DNA of 18,818 bases, from positions 1 to 18,818 of the forward strand of contig DIVD01000035.1 of NCBI GenBank assembly GCA_002423245.1, written 5' to 3'. The translations under genes and the position numbers were made by a program. Position 1 is the stretch's first letter. Every line of letters starts with the position of its first letter. This DNA comes from Rhodobacteraceae bacterium UBA6141 (GTDB lineage Bacteria; Pseudomonadota; Alphaproteobacteria; Rhodobacterales; Rhodobacteraceae). The notes under the pieces were generated by a model. It worked only from the letters and a program-made list of their open reading frames with translations. It ran no database searches and had not been told where the DNA came from. Of this stretch, positions 1 through 5,996 are shown one piece after another.

Positions 1-554
1 GCGCCGTTGACCAGCATGTTCGGGAACCGCGCCGGCAGCACCGTGGGTTCGCGGTCCTTGCCGTCATAGTTGTCCTGGAAATCGACGGTGTCCTTCTCGA
101 TATCGGCCAGCAGCATGGCGGCGGCCTTGTCCATCCTGACCTCGGTATAGCGCATCGCCGCCGCGCTGTCGCCGTCCATGGACCCGAAATTTCCCTGCCC
201 GTCCAGCAGCTTGAGCGACATCGAGAAGGGCTGCGCCATCCGCACCAGCGCGTCGTAGATCGAGGCGTCGCCATGGGGGTGGTATTTGCCCATCGTGTCG
301 CCGACCGGGCGGGCGGACTTGCGGTAGGGCTTGTCGTGGGTGTTGCCGGTTTCGTGCATCGCGAACAGGATGCGCCGGTGCACCGGCTTCAGCCCGTCGC
401 GCAGATCGGGGATCGCGCGGCTGACGATCACGCTCATCGCGTAGTCGAGATAGGCGGTGCGCATCTCCCCGGCGATGGACACCTGCGGGCCGTCATGCGC
501 CATGCGGAACGGCTTTTCGTCCATGTTGTCAGGTGGTTCCGGGGTATCGTTCAC
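1..554 (-). CDS. gyrA: DNA gyrase subunit A, 5' part (runs off the left edge)
   Basis: Reverse-strand translation gives the N-terminal ~184 residues of a type IIA topoisomerase A subunit, which breaks and rejoins DNA in the gyrase A2B2 complex. Visible motifs are AYLDYAMSVIVSRAIPDLRDG-like helices, GLKPVHRRIL, GKYHPHGDASIYD (the quinolone-resistance region), LDGQGNFGSMDGD, and AAMRYTE with the catalytic tyrosine. I call GyrA rather than ParC because the HETGN, YRKSARPVGD and DNYDGKDREPTVLPARFPN stretches match alphaproteobacterial GyrA as I know it. The start is taken as GTG at 554, with AGGCGG eight bases upstream. An in-frame ATG at 524 (MDEKPF) is the alternative and has a weaker ribosome site. 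The residue equivalent to E. coli Ser83 is Ala. A promoter lies at 599-628. The C-terminal three quarters of the gene are outside the window. Confidence 0.93.
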   Translation of the reverse strand, partial: MNDTPEPPDNMDEKPFRMAHDGPQVSIAGEMRTAYLDYAMSVIVSRAIPDLRDGLKPVHRRILFAMHETGNTHDKPYRKSARPVGDTMGKYHPHGDASIYDALVRMAQPFSMSLKLLDGQGNFGSMDGDSAAAMRYTEVRMDKAAAMLLADIEKDTVDFQDNYDGKDREPTVLPARFPNMLVNG

Positions 555-598
555 GTTGCTGTCCGCCTGTTCCGTCTGTCCAGATCTGGTTGCGCGGG

Positions 599-628
599 AC
601 TATAGCCCATCGCCTCCGCCGCGTGCAA
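599..628 (-). promoter_or_regulatory. Predicted sigma-70 promoter of gyrA
   Basis: On the minus strand TTGCAC (628-623) is followed after 18 bases by TATAGT (604-599). Both boxes match the consensus well, and the predicted transcript would begin near 592, about 38 bases before the GTG start of gyrA. Confidence 0.6.
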
Positions 629-751
629 TGCCGGGCGCGGAAGGCCACCGCTTCGGCAGCCACCTGCCTTGAGTGACAACACACTGTTTTCGTTGAAATT
701 TAACGCGGCTGTGGCAGAGTTTTTCGCAGAAGAAACGTCAGGAGGCATGAC

Positions 752-1072
752 ATGCACAAGACCCCCGCCCCGGAACCCCGCCCCCGCGCGCACCGGCCCT
801 CGGGCCCCGCGCCCGAAACCGAGCTGATGCTGCGCGGCTACGGGCTGACCACGGCCGAGCTTTACTACCGGATGCCCGACTACCGCAGCGTGCTCAACAG
901 CTTCATCTGGCAGGACTATGACCTTGCGCCCGATTACCCGCAGCTGTTCCGCTTCATCGAGTTCTGGCAGGAACAGATCGAGGGGCCGCTGCATTCCGTC
1001 CGCTTCACGCATCGCAAGCTGATCGGCCCGGGGGAATGGCGCAACGTGGTCGGGGAGTTCACGCTGCACTGA
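752..1072 (+). CDS. usg: Usg family protein (function unknown)
   Basis: A 106-residue protein matching the small Usg family of alphaproteobacteria, named for its position near trp genes in some species. The conserved core runs from about residue 27 to the end: LRGYGLTTAELYYRMPDY, SFIWQDYDLAPDYPQL, RFIEFWQ, EGPLHSVRFTHR and a C-terminal GEFTLH. The first ~25 residues are a proline/arginine-rich, probably disordered tail. There is no signal peptide or membrane segment, so it should be cytoplasmic. The ATG at 752 is preceded by AGGAGG seven bases upstream, a strong ribosome site. It stands alone: gyrA diverges on the left and dsbB converges on the right, and no trp gene is next to it. The biochemical role is not established in anything I know. 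Confidence 0.88.
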   Translation: MHKTPAPEPRPRAHRPSGPAPETELMLRGYGLTTAELYYRMPDYRSVLNSFIWQDYDLAPDYPQLFRFIEFWQEQIEGPLHSVRFTHRKLIGPGEWRNVVGEFTLH

Positions 1073-1080
1073 CGGCGCGC

Positions 1081-1105
1081 GCCCGGCGCCAGAGTCGCGC
1101 CGGGC
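1081..1105. terminator. GC-rich hairpin between convergent usg and dsbB
   Basis: GCCCGGCGC (1081-1089) pairs perfectly with GCGCCGGGC (1097-1105) around a 7-base loop. It begins nine bases after the usg stop and lies between two convergent genes, so a bidirectional terminator role fits. There is no T-run on either side, so it would be a weak or factor-assisted terminator. Confidence 0.4.
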
Positions 1106-1139
1106 GAAAGCGTCAGGCGGGGCGAAAGCGTCAGGCGGG
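1104..1139. repeat. 18-bp exact tandem duplication over the dsbB stop codon
   Basis: The unit gcgaaagcgtcaggcggg occurs twice in direct succession (1104-1121 and 1122-1139). The right copy contains the last dsbB codons and its TGA (1133-1131). The left copy, beyond the stop, is an exact duplicate including the same TGA. Confidence 0.9.
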
Positions 1140-1640
1140 GCGCGCGGCGGCCCAGAGCCAGACCCCGGCCAGCGCAAGGCTGGCCAGCAGGTTCCAGCTT
1201 GCCATCGACAGGCCCAGCATCTGCCATGCCACCTCGTCGCAGCGGATCAGCGGCGCGGCCATGATCTGGTTCAGCAGCTCGCCCGACGACAGGCCCCGCA
1301 CGGTCGAGGCGGTGCAACTGCTCGGCCCCTGCCACCAGCCGCGCTCCACCCCCGTGTGATAGAGGCCGATCGCCCCCGAGGTGGCGGCGGCAAGCGCGCC
1401 GAGCCACAGCAGCCCGCGGCGCGGGATGAACACCGCCAGCACGCCGATGGCGATGGCGGCGAGATGGGGCCAGCGCTGCCACAGGCAGAGCGGGCAGGGC
1501 GCATAGCCAAGCGCCTGGAAGACCAGCGCCCCCGCCAGCAGCGCCGCGGATCCCGCCGCCGCGAATGCCGCAAGCGCGCTGCGCGTCAGGCGCCGTCGCA
1601 TCCGCGCCAGCCGCCTCCGTCCGAATGTGCCCTGTCGCAT
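1131..1640 (-). CDS. dsbB: Disulfide bond formation protein B
   Basis: A 169-residue inner-membrane quinone reductase of the DsbB family, which reoxidises periplasmic DsbA and passes electrons to ubiquinone. Four hydrophobic segments are visible at about residues 21-45, 59-72, 77-95 and 147-165. The first periplasmic loop carries the redox pair Cys49-x-x-Cys52 in YAPCPLCLWQRW, and the second carries Cys109 (PSSC) and Cys134 (IRCDE), the expected second pair. The start is set at ATG 1640, with AGGGG four bases upstream. A GTG at 1664 would add eight residues, and an ATG at 1601 would leave a short basic leader. The gene stands alone, divergent from ypfJ and convergent with usg. An 18-bp tandem duplication covers its stop codon. 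Confidence 0.9.
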   Translation of the reverse strand: MRQGTFGRRRLARMRRRLTRSALAAFAAAGSAALLAGALVFQALGYAPCPLCLWQRWPHLAAIAIGVLAVFIPRRGLLWLGALAAATSGAIGLYHTGVERGWWQGPSSCTASTVRGLSSGELLNQIMAAPLIRCDEVAWQMLGLSMASWNLLASLALAGVWLWAAARPA

Positions 1641-1666
1641 GATGCCCCTGCCGGTCCCGCCCACGC

Positions 1667-1697
1667 ATCATTGGCCCCGCACGCGGCCCGAGGTCAA
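1667..1697 (-). promoter_or_regulatory. Weak candidate promoter for dsbB
   Basis: On the minus strand TTGACC (1697-1692) is followed, after a long 19-base spacer, by AATGAT (1672-1667). The -35 box is good, but the -10 box and spacing are poor. It would place a start about 20 bases before the dsbB ATG. Confidence 0.22.
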
Positions 1698-1916
1698 GCG
1701 CCGCCGCCGCCTTGCGCCGCCGCCTCCTTGCGCCGCCACGGGAACCGCAAGCCCTCGCCGCGCATTTCCCCGGGCGCCCGACTGGCAGCGCTGGCAGCAC
1801 TGGCGCGCGGGGGCAGGCGGGCGGGCGCGGGGCAGGCGGGCATCAGGGTCGGACCGGCACTTGCCACGCGTTCGCCGGATCCGGTTTCGGCAGCGGGCAC
1901 AAGGGGGACCACCGGC

Positions 1917-2804
1917 ATGAGATGGCAAGGACGGCGCGGCAGCAGCAATATCGAGGATCGCCGCCGGTCGGGCGCGCGCATGGGCGGCGGCGGCGTCCGG
2001 ATCGGCGGGCTCGGCCTCGTCGCGCTGGTGCTGGTCGGCTGGGCGCTCGGCGTCGATGTGACCCCGCTTCTGACCGGCGCCGGCGGGGGCGGCGGCTGGA
2101 GCCAGGGCGAGGCCGAGCTGACCGAGGCCGAGCTGACCGGGGCCGAGTTGACCGGGGCGGACAGGCAGATCGGCGAGTTCGTCTCTGTCACCCTCGCCGA
2201 CACCGAGGAGGTGTGGGCCGGGATCTTCGCCGAGGCCGGTGGCAGCTACGCCCCGGCGACGCTGGTGCTGTTCAAGGGCGTGACGGCCTCGCCCTGCGGC
2301 GGCGCCTCGGGCGCGACGGGGCCGTTCTACTGCCCCTCCGACCAGAAGGTCTATCTCGACACCGCCTTCTTCGACACGCTGGAGCGGCAGCTTGGCGCGG
2401 GCGGCGATTTCGCGGCGGCCTATGTGGTGGCGCATGAGGTCGCGCATCACGTGCAGGACGAGCTCGGCATTCTGCGCGAGGCGAGCCGGGCGCGCTCCTC
2501 GGCCGGCGAGGCGCGGTCCAACGCCATTTCCGTGCGGGTGGAACTGCAGGCCGACTGTCTTTCGGGCGTGTTCGCCGCCCATGCCGGGGACCGCTTCGGC
2601 AGCATCGAGCCCGGCGACATCGCCGAGGCGATGAACGCCGCCCGCCGCATCGGGGATGACACGCTTCAGCGCAGCGCCGGGCGGGTGCCGATGCCGCACA
2701 CCTTCACCCATGGCACTTCGCAGCAGCGCGAGGCGTGGTTCCGCCGCGGCTACGAGTCCGGCGACATCGCAAGCTGCGACACCTTCGCGGCGCAAAGCCT
2801 GTGA
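1917..2804 (+). CDS. ypfJ: YpfJ-family neutral zinc metallopeptidase
   Basis: A 295-residue membrane-anchored protein that matches E. coli YpfJ along its whole length. It begins MRWQGRR..NIEDRR and has one transmembrane helix at about residues 28-47, then a linker and the metallopeptidase domain. The zinc site is visible as HEVAHH (His173, Glu174, His177), with a probable third ligand in VELQADC (Glu209). Other family signatures are GPFYCPSDQKVYLD, GDDTLQ, FTHGTSQQR and a C-terminal CDTF. The start is ATG 1917, which aligns with the E. coli N-terminus; AGGGGG lies 11-16 bases upstream, slightly far. Longer open reading in this frame upstream is only GC-rich intergenic DNA. The linker at residues 65-79 consists of three EAELT/GAELT pentapeptides encoded by a 15-bp repeat. 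The substrate of this family is not known to me. Confidence 0.9.
   Translation: MRWQGRRGSSNIEDRRRSGARMGGGGVRIGGLGLVALVLVGWALGVDVTPLLTGAGGGGGWSQGEAELTEAELTGAELTGADRQIGEFVSVTLADTEEVWAGIFAEAGGSYAPATLVLFKGVTASPCGGASGATGPFYCPSDQKVYLDTAFFDTLERQLGAGGDFAAAYVVAHEVAHHVQDELGILREASRARSSAGEARSNAISVRVELQADCLSGVFAAHAGDRFGSIEPGDIAEAMNAARRIGDDTLQRSAGRVPMPHTFTHGTSQQREAWFRRGYESGDIASCDTFAAQSL
2109..2153 (+). repeat. Three 15-bp tandem units inside ypfJ (pentapeptide EAELT/GAELT)
   Basis: gaggccgagctgacc is present twice exactly (2109-2123, 2124-2138), then once with two changes (2139-2153). In frame this gives EAELT-EAELT-GAELT followed by GAD. This resembles the A(D/N)LxG rule of pentapeptide-repeat proteins but is far too short to form that fold. 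It lies in the linker between the membrane helix and the protease domain. Confidence 0.9.
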
Positions 2805-2819
2805 CCGGCATCGCGCCGC

Positions 2820-2848
2820 TTGCCAGACCCGGCCCGCTGCGCTAGAGC
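2820..2848 (+). promoter_or_regulatory. Candidate promoter of the tRNA-Leu gene
   Basis: TTGCCA (2820-2825) is followed by a 17-base spacer and TAGAGC (2843-2848). The -35 box is five of six to consensus and the -10 box is weak. A transcript would start about 60 bases before the mature tRNA. Confidence 0.35.
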
Positions 2849-2914
2849 AGCAGCCGGAAACCGGGCGGCACACCACAGCGGCCCGGACCGGCGCCGCCGG
2901 GGCTGGCGGCCGAT

Positions 2915-2999
2915 GCGGGTGTGGCGGAATTGGCAGACGCGCCGGACTCAAAATCCGGTTCCGCAAGGAGTGTCGGTTCGATCCCGACCACCCGCACCA
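2915..2999 (+). tRNA. tRNA-Leu (anticodon CAA)
   Basis: An 85-base gene with a 7-bp acceptor stem (GCGGGTG with CACCCGC). The anticodon arm is CCGGA-CTCAAAA-TCCGG, reading CAA for UUG codons. A long variable arm (TTCCGCAAGGAGT region) is typical of class II tRNA-Leu, and the T-arm GTCGG-TTCGATC-CCGAC is intact. The discriminator A and an encoded CCA end follow. It lies about 110 bases after ypfJ on the same strand and is followed directly by a 15-bp tandem array. Confidence 0.96.
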
Positions 3000-3022
3000 T
3001 CCCGGACCCATGCTTTCGGTGT

Positions 3023-3107
3023 GAATCGGGCCGGTGCGAATCGGGCCGGTGCGAATCTGGCCGATGCGAATCGGGCGGGTGCGAATCGGGCCGGCGCGAA
3101 TCGGGGG
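3023..3107 (+). repeat. 15-bp tandem array just after tRNA-Leu (5 full copies plus a partial)
   Basis: The unit gaatcgggccggtgc begins at 3023, 3038, 3053, 3068 and 3083, with a partial sixth copy at 3098. Copies 1 and 2 are identical and copies 3-5 differ by one to three bases. The array starts 24 bases after the tRNA 3' end and runs into a UUCG hairpin. In one + frame it reads GANRA-GANRA-GANLA, pentapeptide-like, but that frame runs back through the tRNA and is not a credible gene. Confidence 0.92.
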
Positions 3108-3123
3108 CGATTTTCGAATCGCC
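3106..3123. other. Stable UUCG-tetraloop hairpin at the end of the 15-bp array
   Basis: GGCGATT (3106-3112) pairs perfectly with AATCGCC (3117-3123) around TTCG, a very stable tetraloop class in RNA. No T-run follows, so an intrinsic terminator is not clear. It may be the 3' boundary or processing stop of the tRNA-Leu transcript. Confidence 0.45.
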
Positions 3124-3183
3124 GCGGGGCAGACCTGTTCGATTCTGCTGAGGAAACAGCAGCAGCAGCCGAAACCGGTCGTT

Positions 3184-3213
3184 TTGACGTCAGTTTCTGC
3201 GCGGCCGTGTTAA
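3184..3213 (+). promoter_or_regulatory. Candidate promoter in the gene-free region after tRNA-Leu
   Basis: TTGACG (3184-3189) is five of six to the -35 consensus. After 18 bases comes TGTTAA (3208-3213), a weak -10 box that overlaps a GTTAACC motif resembling a CtrA half-site. A transcript would start near 3220. The only downstream element close by is the terminator at 3317-3352. Confidence 0.3.
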
Positions 3214-3219
3214 CCATAC

Positions 3220-3352
3220 CGCCGGTTTTTCATCTCCGCAAAGGCCGCCTCGCCGGCCGGATCGAGGGAACCGCGCGCACATCCCAAGCGCGAGCCTGAA
3301 TCACGCCCGCTCTCGCCAAGGGCGATTTTCCGCCCGGGATTCCCTTGTTTTT
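3220..3352 (+). ncRNA. Speculative small RNA, about 130 nt
   Basis: This call rests only on a promoter-like pair at 3184-3213 and a terminator-like stem with five T at 3317-3352, in DNA with no credible protein gene. I recognise no known RNA family in it. It should be read as a hypothesis. Confidence 0.15.
3317..3352 (+). terminator. Candidate intrinsic terminator in the tRNA-Leu/RTX gap
   Basis: CAAGGG (3317-3322) pairs with CCCTTG (3342-3347) and is followed directly by TTTTT (3348-3352). The 19-base loop contains its own GC pairs. It could end a small RNA starting near 3220, or readthrough from the tRNA. Confidence 0.4.
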
Positions 3353-3628
3353 GGCGGAATTTTGCCGGCGCCGCCCTTTTCCACCCTGGTCACAGGCGCG
3401 CCCGCCCGGCCGCCGCTTCGCCGGCTCCGACACGGCGGCGCGGGAGCTTCCCGTCATGGTCAACGCATTTTTTCCACTTGTTTTGAGCTGTCTCGGGCGT
3501 ATCCCGGATCCTGTCCTGAAACGGGAAGCTGTCCCGGGGGCGGTGGTGAGGCGCCAGAGGGCGCGGGCCGTGGTGTCATGTCCGGTGGATCCTTCGCGGA
3601 TCCGCCCCCGCGCCGGGATGCGTGGGCC

Positions 3629-3667
3629 TGGCGGGGGAAGATGGCGGGGGAAGATGGCGGGGGAAGA
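3629..3667. repeat. 13-bp tandem repeat, three exact copies
   Basis: The unit tggcgggggaaga occurs at 3629, 3642 and 3655, followed by a partial tgg. The unit length is not a multiple of three, which argues against a coding role here. Confidence 0.9.
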
Positions 3668-3754
3668 TGGCCGAGTGCCTGCCGTTGGCCTCGACACTTC
3701 CCGACGGATCGGTCACGGGATGGGATGCCGCATGGCGGTCCACCCCCTTGCCGC

Positions 3755-3781
3755 GCCGGCCTTGCTGGGCCGGCCTTGCTG
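3755..3781. repeat. 13-bp direct repeat with one-base gap
   Basis: gccggccttgctg occurs at 3755-3767 and 3769-3781, separated by one g, so the period is 14 bp. Confidence 0.85.
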
Positions 3782-3919
3782 CGTCGGTCGTTTCGTCCGT
3801 CGTGGTCACCAGGACTGCGGCTGCACAACGCGCCGGCAATTTCGATCGACGCCACGGCCGCAGCGATCCGCGCGGTTCGAGATGAGGAGCGACAAGATGA
3901 TGACCACCAGGATCCCGGC

Positions 3920-3961
3920 AAGGGCGACACGCGGGGGGCCAAGGGCAACACGCGGGGGGCA
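3920..3961. repeat. 21-bp tandem duplication (19 of 21 identical)
   Basis: Two neighbouring 21-base units beginning aagggc(g/a)acacgcgggggg lie at 3920-3940 and 3941-3961 and differ at two positions. They end about 85 bases before the RTX gene. Confidence 0.85.
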
Positions 3962-4046
3962 GGGTGGCCCGGGTTTGTCCAACGCACCGGCTGCGCAGGC
4001 TGCGCTGTGCCACGCCGCCATGATCCGCAGGCAGGAAGGTTGAACG

Positions 4047-5996
4047 ATGCCCCACATGTACGCGAACTACACGATTCAGGTCTGGGATATCGCGGGTCTG
4101 TCCTCTGGCGACCCTGACCTGTTCCGCGATGGCGGGCGCGGCGAGTTCTTCCCCAGGGGCGACGCCTTCACCATTGCCGCGGGCTCGGCGCCCAGGACCG
4201 TGGTCGTGTCCGACAACGACAGGTACTTCAACGATGGCGATGTCAGCCAGAGCCTGAACAGCCCGGTCACGCTGGACGGCCAGAACTACGATTCGTCGGA
4301 TGGCCGCATCACCCCGGAATACAGCTATGTCGTGCGCCCCGCCGGATCCACCAGTCCGGCAGATGACATCACGATCTACGTGTTCGAGATGGAAGGCAAC
4401 GATACCGCCGGCATCGCCAGCACCCGGCCGCTGGTTCCGGGCATGACCTACAGCGTGCTCTCGCGCAGCGACGCCACGCCGAGCGTCGAATATTCCGCGC
4501 TGGCGATCTACCCCGATGGCATCGTCGAGGGCACCCGGGGCAATGACCTCATCAACGCCGGCTATGCCGGCGACCCCGAGGGCGACCGGATCGACAACAA
4601 CGACGCGATCCTGCCGGGCGCGGCGCCGAACGACGATGTCGTCATGGCGGGCGCCGGCGATGACACCGTCTATGCCGGGCTCGGCAACGACGATGTCTCG
4701 GGCGAGTCGGGCGATGACAGCCTTTATGGCGAGGCCGGGGATGACCTGCTCGACGGCGGTACCGGCGACGACAGCCTCTATGGCGGCGACGGCAATGACA
4801 CGCTGCGGGGCGCCGCCGGGGACGACGTGCTGATCGGCGGCGAGGGCGATGACCTGCTGGAGGGCGGCGACGGCGACGACGTGCTGATCGGCGGCGACGG
4901 CAATGACACTCTTCAGGGCGGCGCCGGCGACGACGTGCTGATCGGCGGGGCGGGCGATGACCTGCTGCAGAGCGGCGCCGGCGACGACGTGCTGATCGGC
5001 GACGAGGGCAATGACAGCCTGGAGGGCGGCGCCGGCGAGGATTATCTCGAGGGCGGCGCCGGCAATGACCTGCTGATGGCCGGCGCTGGCGACGACAGCG
5101 TGTCCGGTGGCGCCGGCGCTGACGCCATCATCGGCGGCGCGGGTGCGGATCACCTTTCGGGCGACGAGGACAGGGACACCTTCACCTTCGGCGCCGGCGA
5201 GGGCATCGGCGATGTCGTCGATGGCGGCGCGGGCGGCGACGATCACGACGTGCTGGACCTGACCGGCTCGGCCACCGATGGCGGCTCGCTCTCGATTCAC
5301 GTCACCGGGCCGGACAGCAACGGCAACGGCCAGGACGGCTACGTCGAGTACTTCGACGCCGACGGCGCCCTGACCGGCAGGCTCGATTTCACCGAGATCG
5401 AGGAGGTGGTGCCCTGCTTCACCCCCGGCACCGCCATTGCGACCCCGCAGGGCGAGCGTCTGGTGGAAGAGCTGAAGCCGGGCGACCGGATCATCACCCG
5501 CGACAACGGCATCCAGCAGATCCGCTGGATCGGCCGCAAGGCGCTGGATCATGCCCAGTTGTCGCGCGCCAGCCACATGAAGCCGGTGCTGATCCGTCAG
5601 GGCAGCCTCGGCAACGACCTGCCGGAACGCGACATGCTGGTCAGCCCGAACCACCGGATGCTGGTGGCGAACGACCGCACCGCGCTCCACTTCGACGAAC
5701 ATGAGGTGCTGGTCTCGGCCAAGCACATGGTGAACGGCAAGGGCGTGCAAGGCGTCGAGTCGCCCGGCGTGACCTACATCCACTTCATGTTCGACCAGCA
5801 CGAAGTGGTTCTGGCCAACGGCACCTGGACCGAAAGCTTCCAGCCGGGCGACTACACGCTCGCCGGGATCGGCGATGCGCAACGCGCCGAGATCCACGAG
5901 CTTTTCCCCGAACTGCGCAGCGCGGAAGGGCTCGGCGAATATGCCGCCGCCCGCCGCACGCTGAAACGGCACGAGGCGGCGCTGCTCGCGCGCTGA
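4047..5996 (+). CDS. RTX calcium-binding protein with C-terminal Hint domain
   Basis: A 649-residue acidic protein with no N-terminal signal peptide, of the kind exported by type I secretion. Residues ~1-150 form a beta-rich N-terminal region (VVVSDNDRYFNDGD; PLVPGMTYSVL) of a type I associate with Hint proteins of Rhodobacteraceae. Residues ~160-195 hold a first GTRGNDLINAG motif. Residues 202-372 contain about 19 RTX nonapeptides of form GxGxDxLxG, expected to fold as a calcium-loaded beta-roll, ending in DRDTFTFG. From Cys457 a Hint_2-type domain follows: CFTPGTAIATPQGERLVEELKPGDRI, then SPNHRM (His536) and HFMFDQHEVVLANG. The intein-type C-terminal His-Asn is not seen. ATG 4047 follows AGGAAGG by eight bases. 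No HlyB/HlyD/TolC-type gene is adjacent. The biological target is unknown. Confidence 0.88.
   Translation: MPHMYANYTIQVWDIAGLSSGDPDLFRDGGRGEFFPRGDAFTIAAGSAPRTVVVSDNDRYFNDGDVSQSLNSPVTLDGQNYDSSDGRITPEYSYVVRPAGSTSPADDITIYVFEMEGNDTAGIASTRPLVPGMTYSVLSRSDATPSVEYSALAIYPDGIVEGTRGNDLINAGYAGDPEGDRIDNNDAILPGAAPNDDVVMAGAGDDTVYAGLGNDDVSGESGDDSLYGEAGDDLLDGGTGDDSLYGGDGNDTLRGAAGDDVLIGGEGDDLLEGGDGDDVLIGGDGNDTLQGGAGDDVLIGGAGDDLLQSGAGDDVLIGDEGNDSLEGGAGEDYLEGGAGNDLLMAGAGDDSVSGGAGADAIIGGAGADHLSGDEDRDTFTFGAGEGIGDVVDGGAGGDDHDVLDLTGSATDGGSLSIHVTGPDSNGNGQDGYVEYFDADGALTGRLDFTEIEEVVPCFTPGTAIATPQGERLVEELKPGDRIITRDNGIQQIRWIGRKALDHAQLSRASHMKPVLIRQGSLGNDLPERDMLVSPNHRMLVANDRTALHFDEHEVLVSAKHMVNGKGVQGVESPGVTYIHFMFDQHEVVLANGTWTESFQPGDYTLAGIGDAQRAEIHELFPELRSAEGLGEYAAARRTLKRHEAALLAR
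4821..5000 (+). repeat. 54-bp period inside the RTX region
   Basis: The block gacgacgtgctgatcggc recurs at 4821, 4875, 4929 and 4983, exactly 54 bases apart, meaning two RTX nonapeptides per unit. Near-identity at DNA level, beyond the protein motif, points to recent duplication of two-nonapeptide units. Confidence 0.85.

Larger units (their letters stand above)
3353..4046. other. Gene-free stretch before the RTX gene
   Basis: About 700 bases with open frames but no recognisable protein. The frames are low-complexity Arg/Pro/Gly/Ala-rich and lack ribosome sites. The stretch holds three short tandem repeats (3629-3667, 3755-3781, 3920-3961) and a GGATCC-ttcgc-GGATCC inverted repeat (3587-3603). 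I found no convincing promoter for the RTX gene in it. Confidence 0.6.

Noticed and set aside
1356..1916. 187-codon upstream extension of the ypfJ reading frame
   Set aside because: It runs antisense through dsbB and GC-rich intergenic DNA. The homology with YpfJ begins exactly at MRWQGRR (1917).
3023..3107. CRISPR array
   Set aside because: Units are only 15 bp, directly abutting with no spacers, and no cas genes are present.
2921..3151. Small frame beginning MAELADAPDSKSG over the tRNA
   Set aside because: This peptide is the conceptual translation of tRNA-Leu itself, a well-known false annotation.
2820..3299. A pentapeptide-repeat protein gene or pseudogene (GANRA/GANLA units)
   Set aside because: The frame runs through the tRNA gene, only the 15-bp array gives the pattern, and the Leu/Phe core position is mostly Arg. 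A DNA minisatellite explains it better.
2915..3352. Integrative element or attachment site at tRNA-Leu
   Set aside because: No integrase gene is nearby and I see no second copy of the tRNA 3' end in the window.
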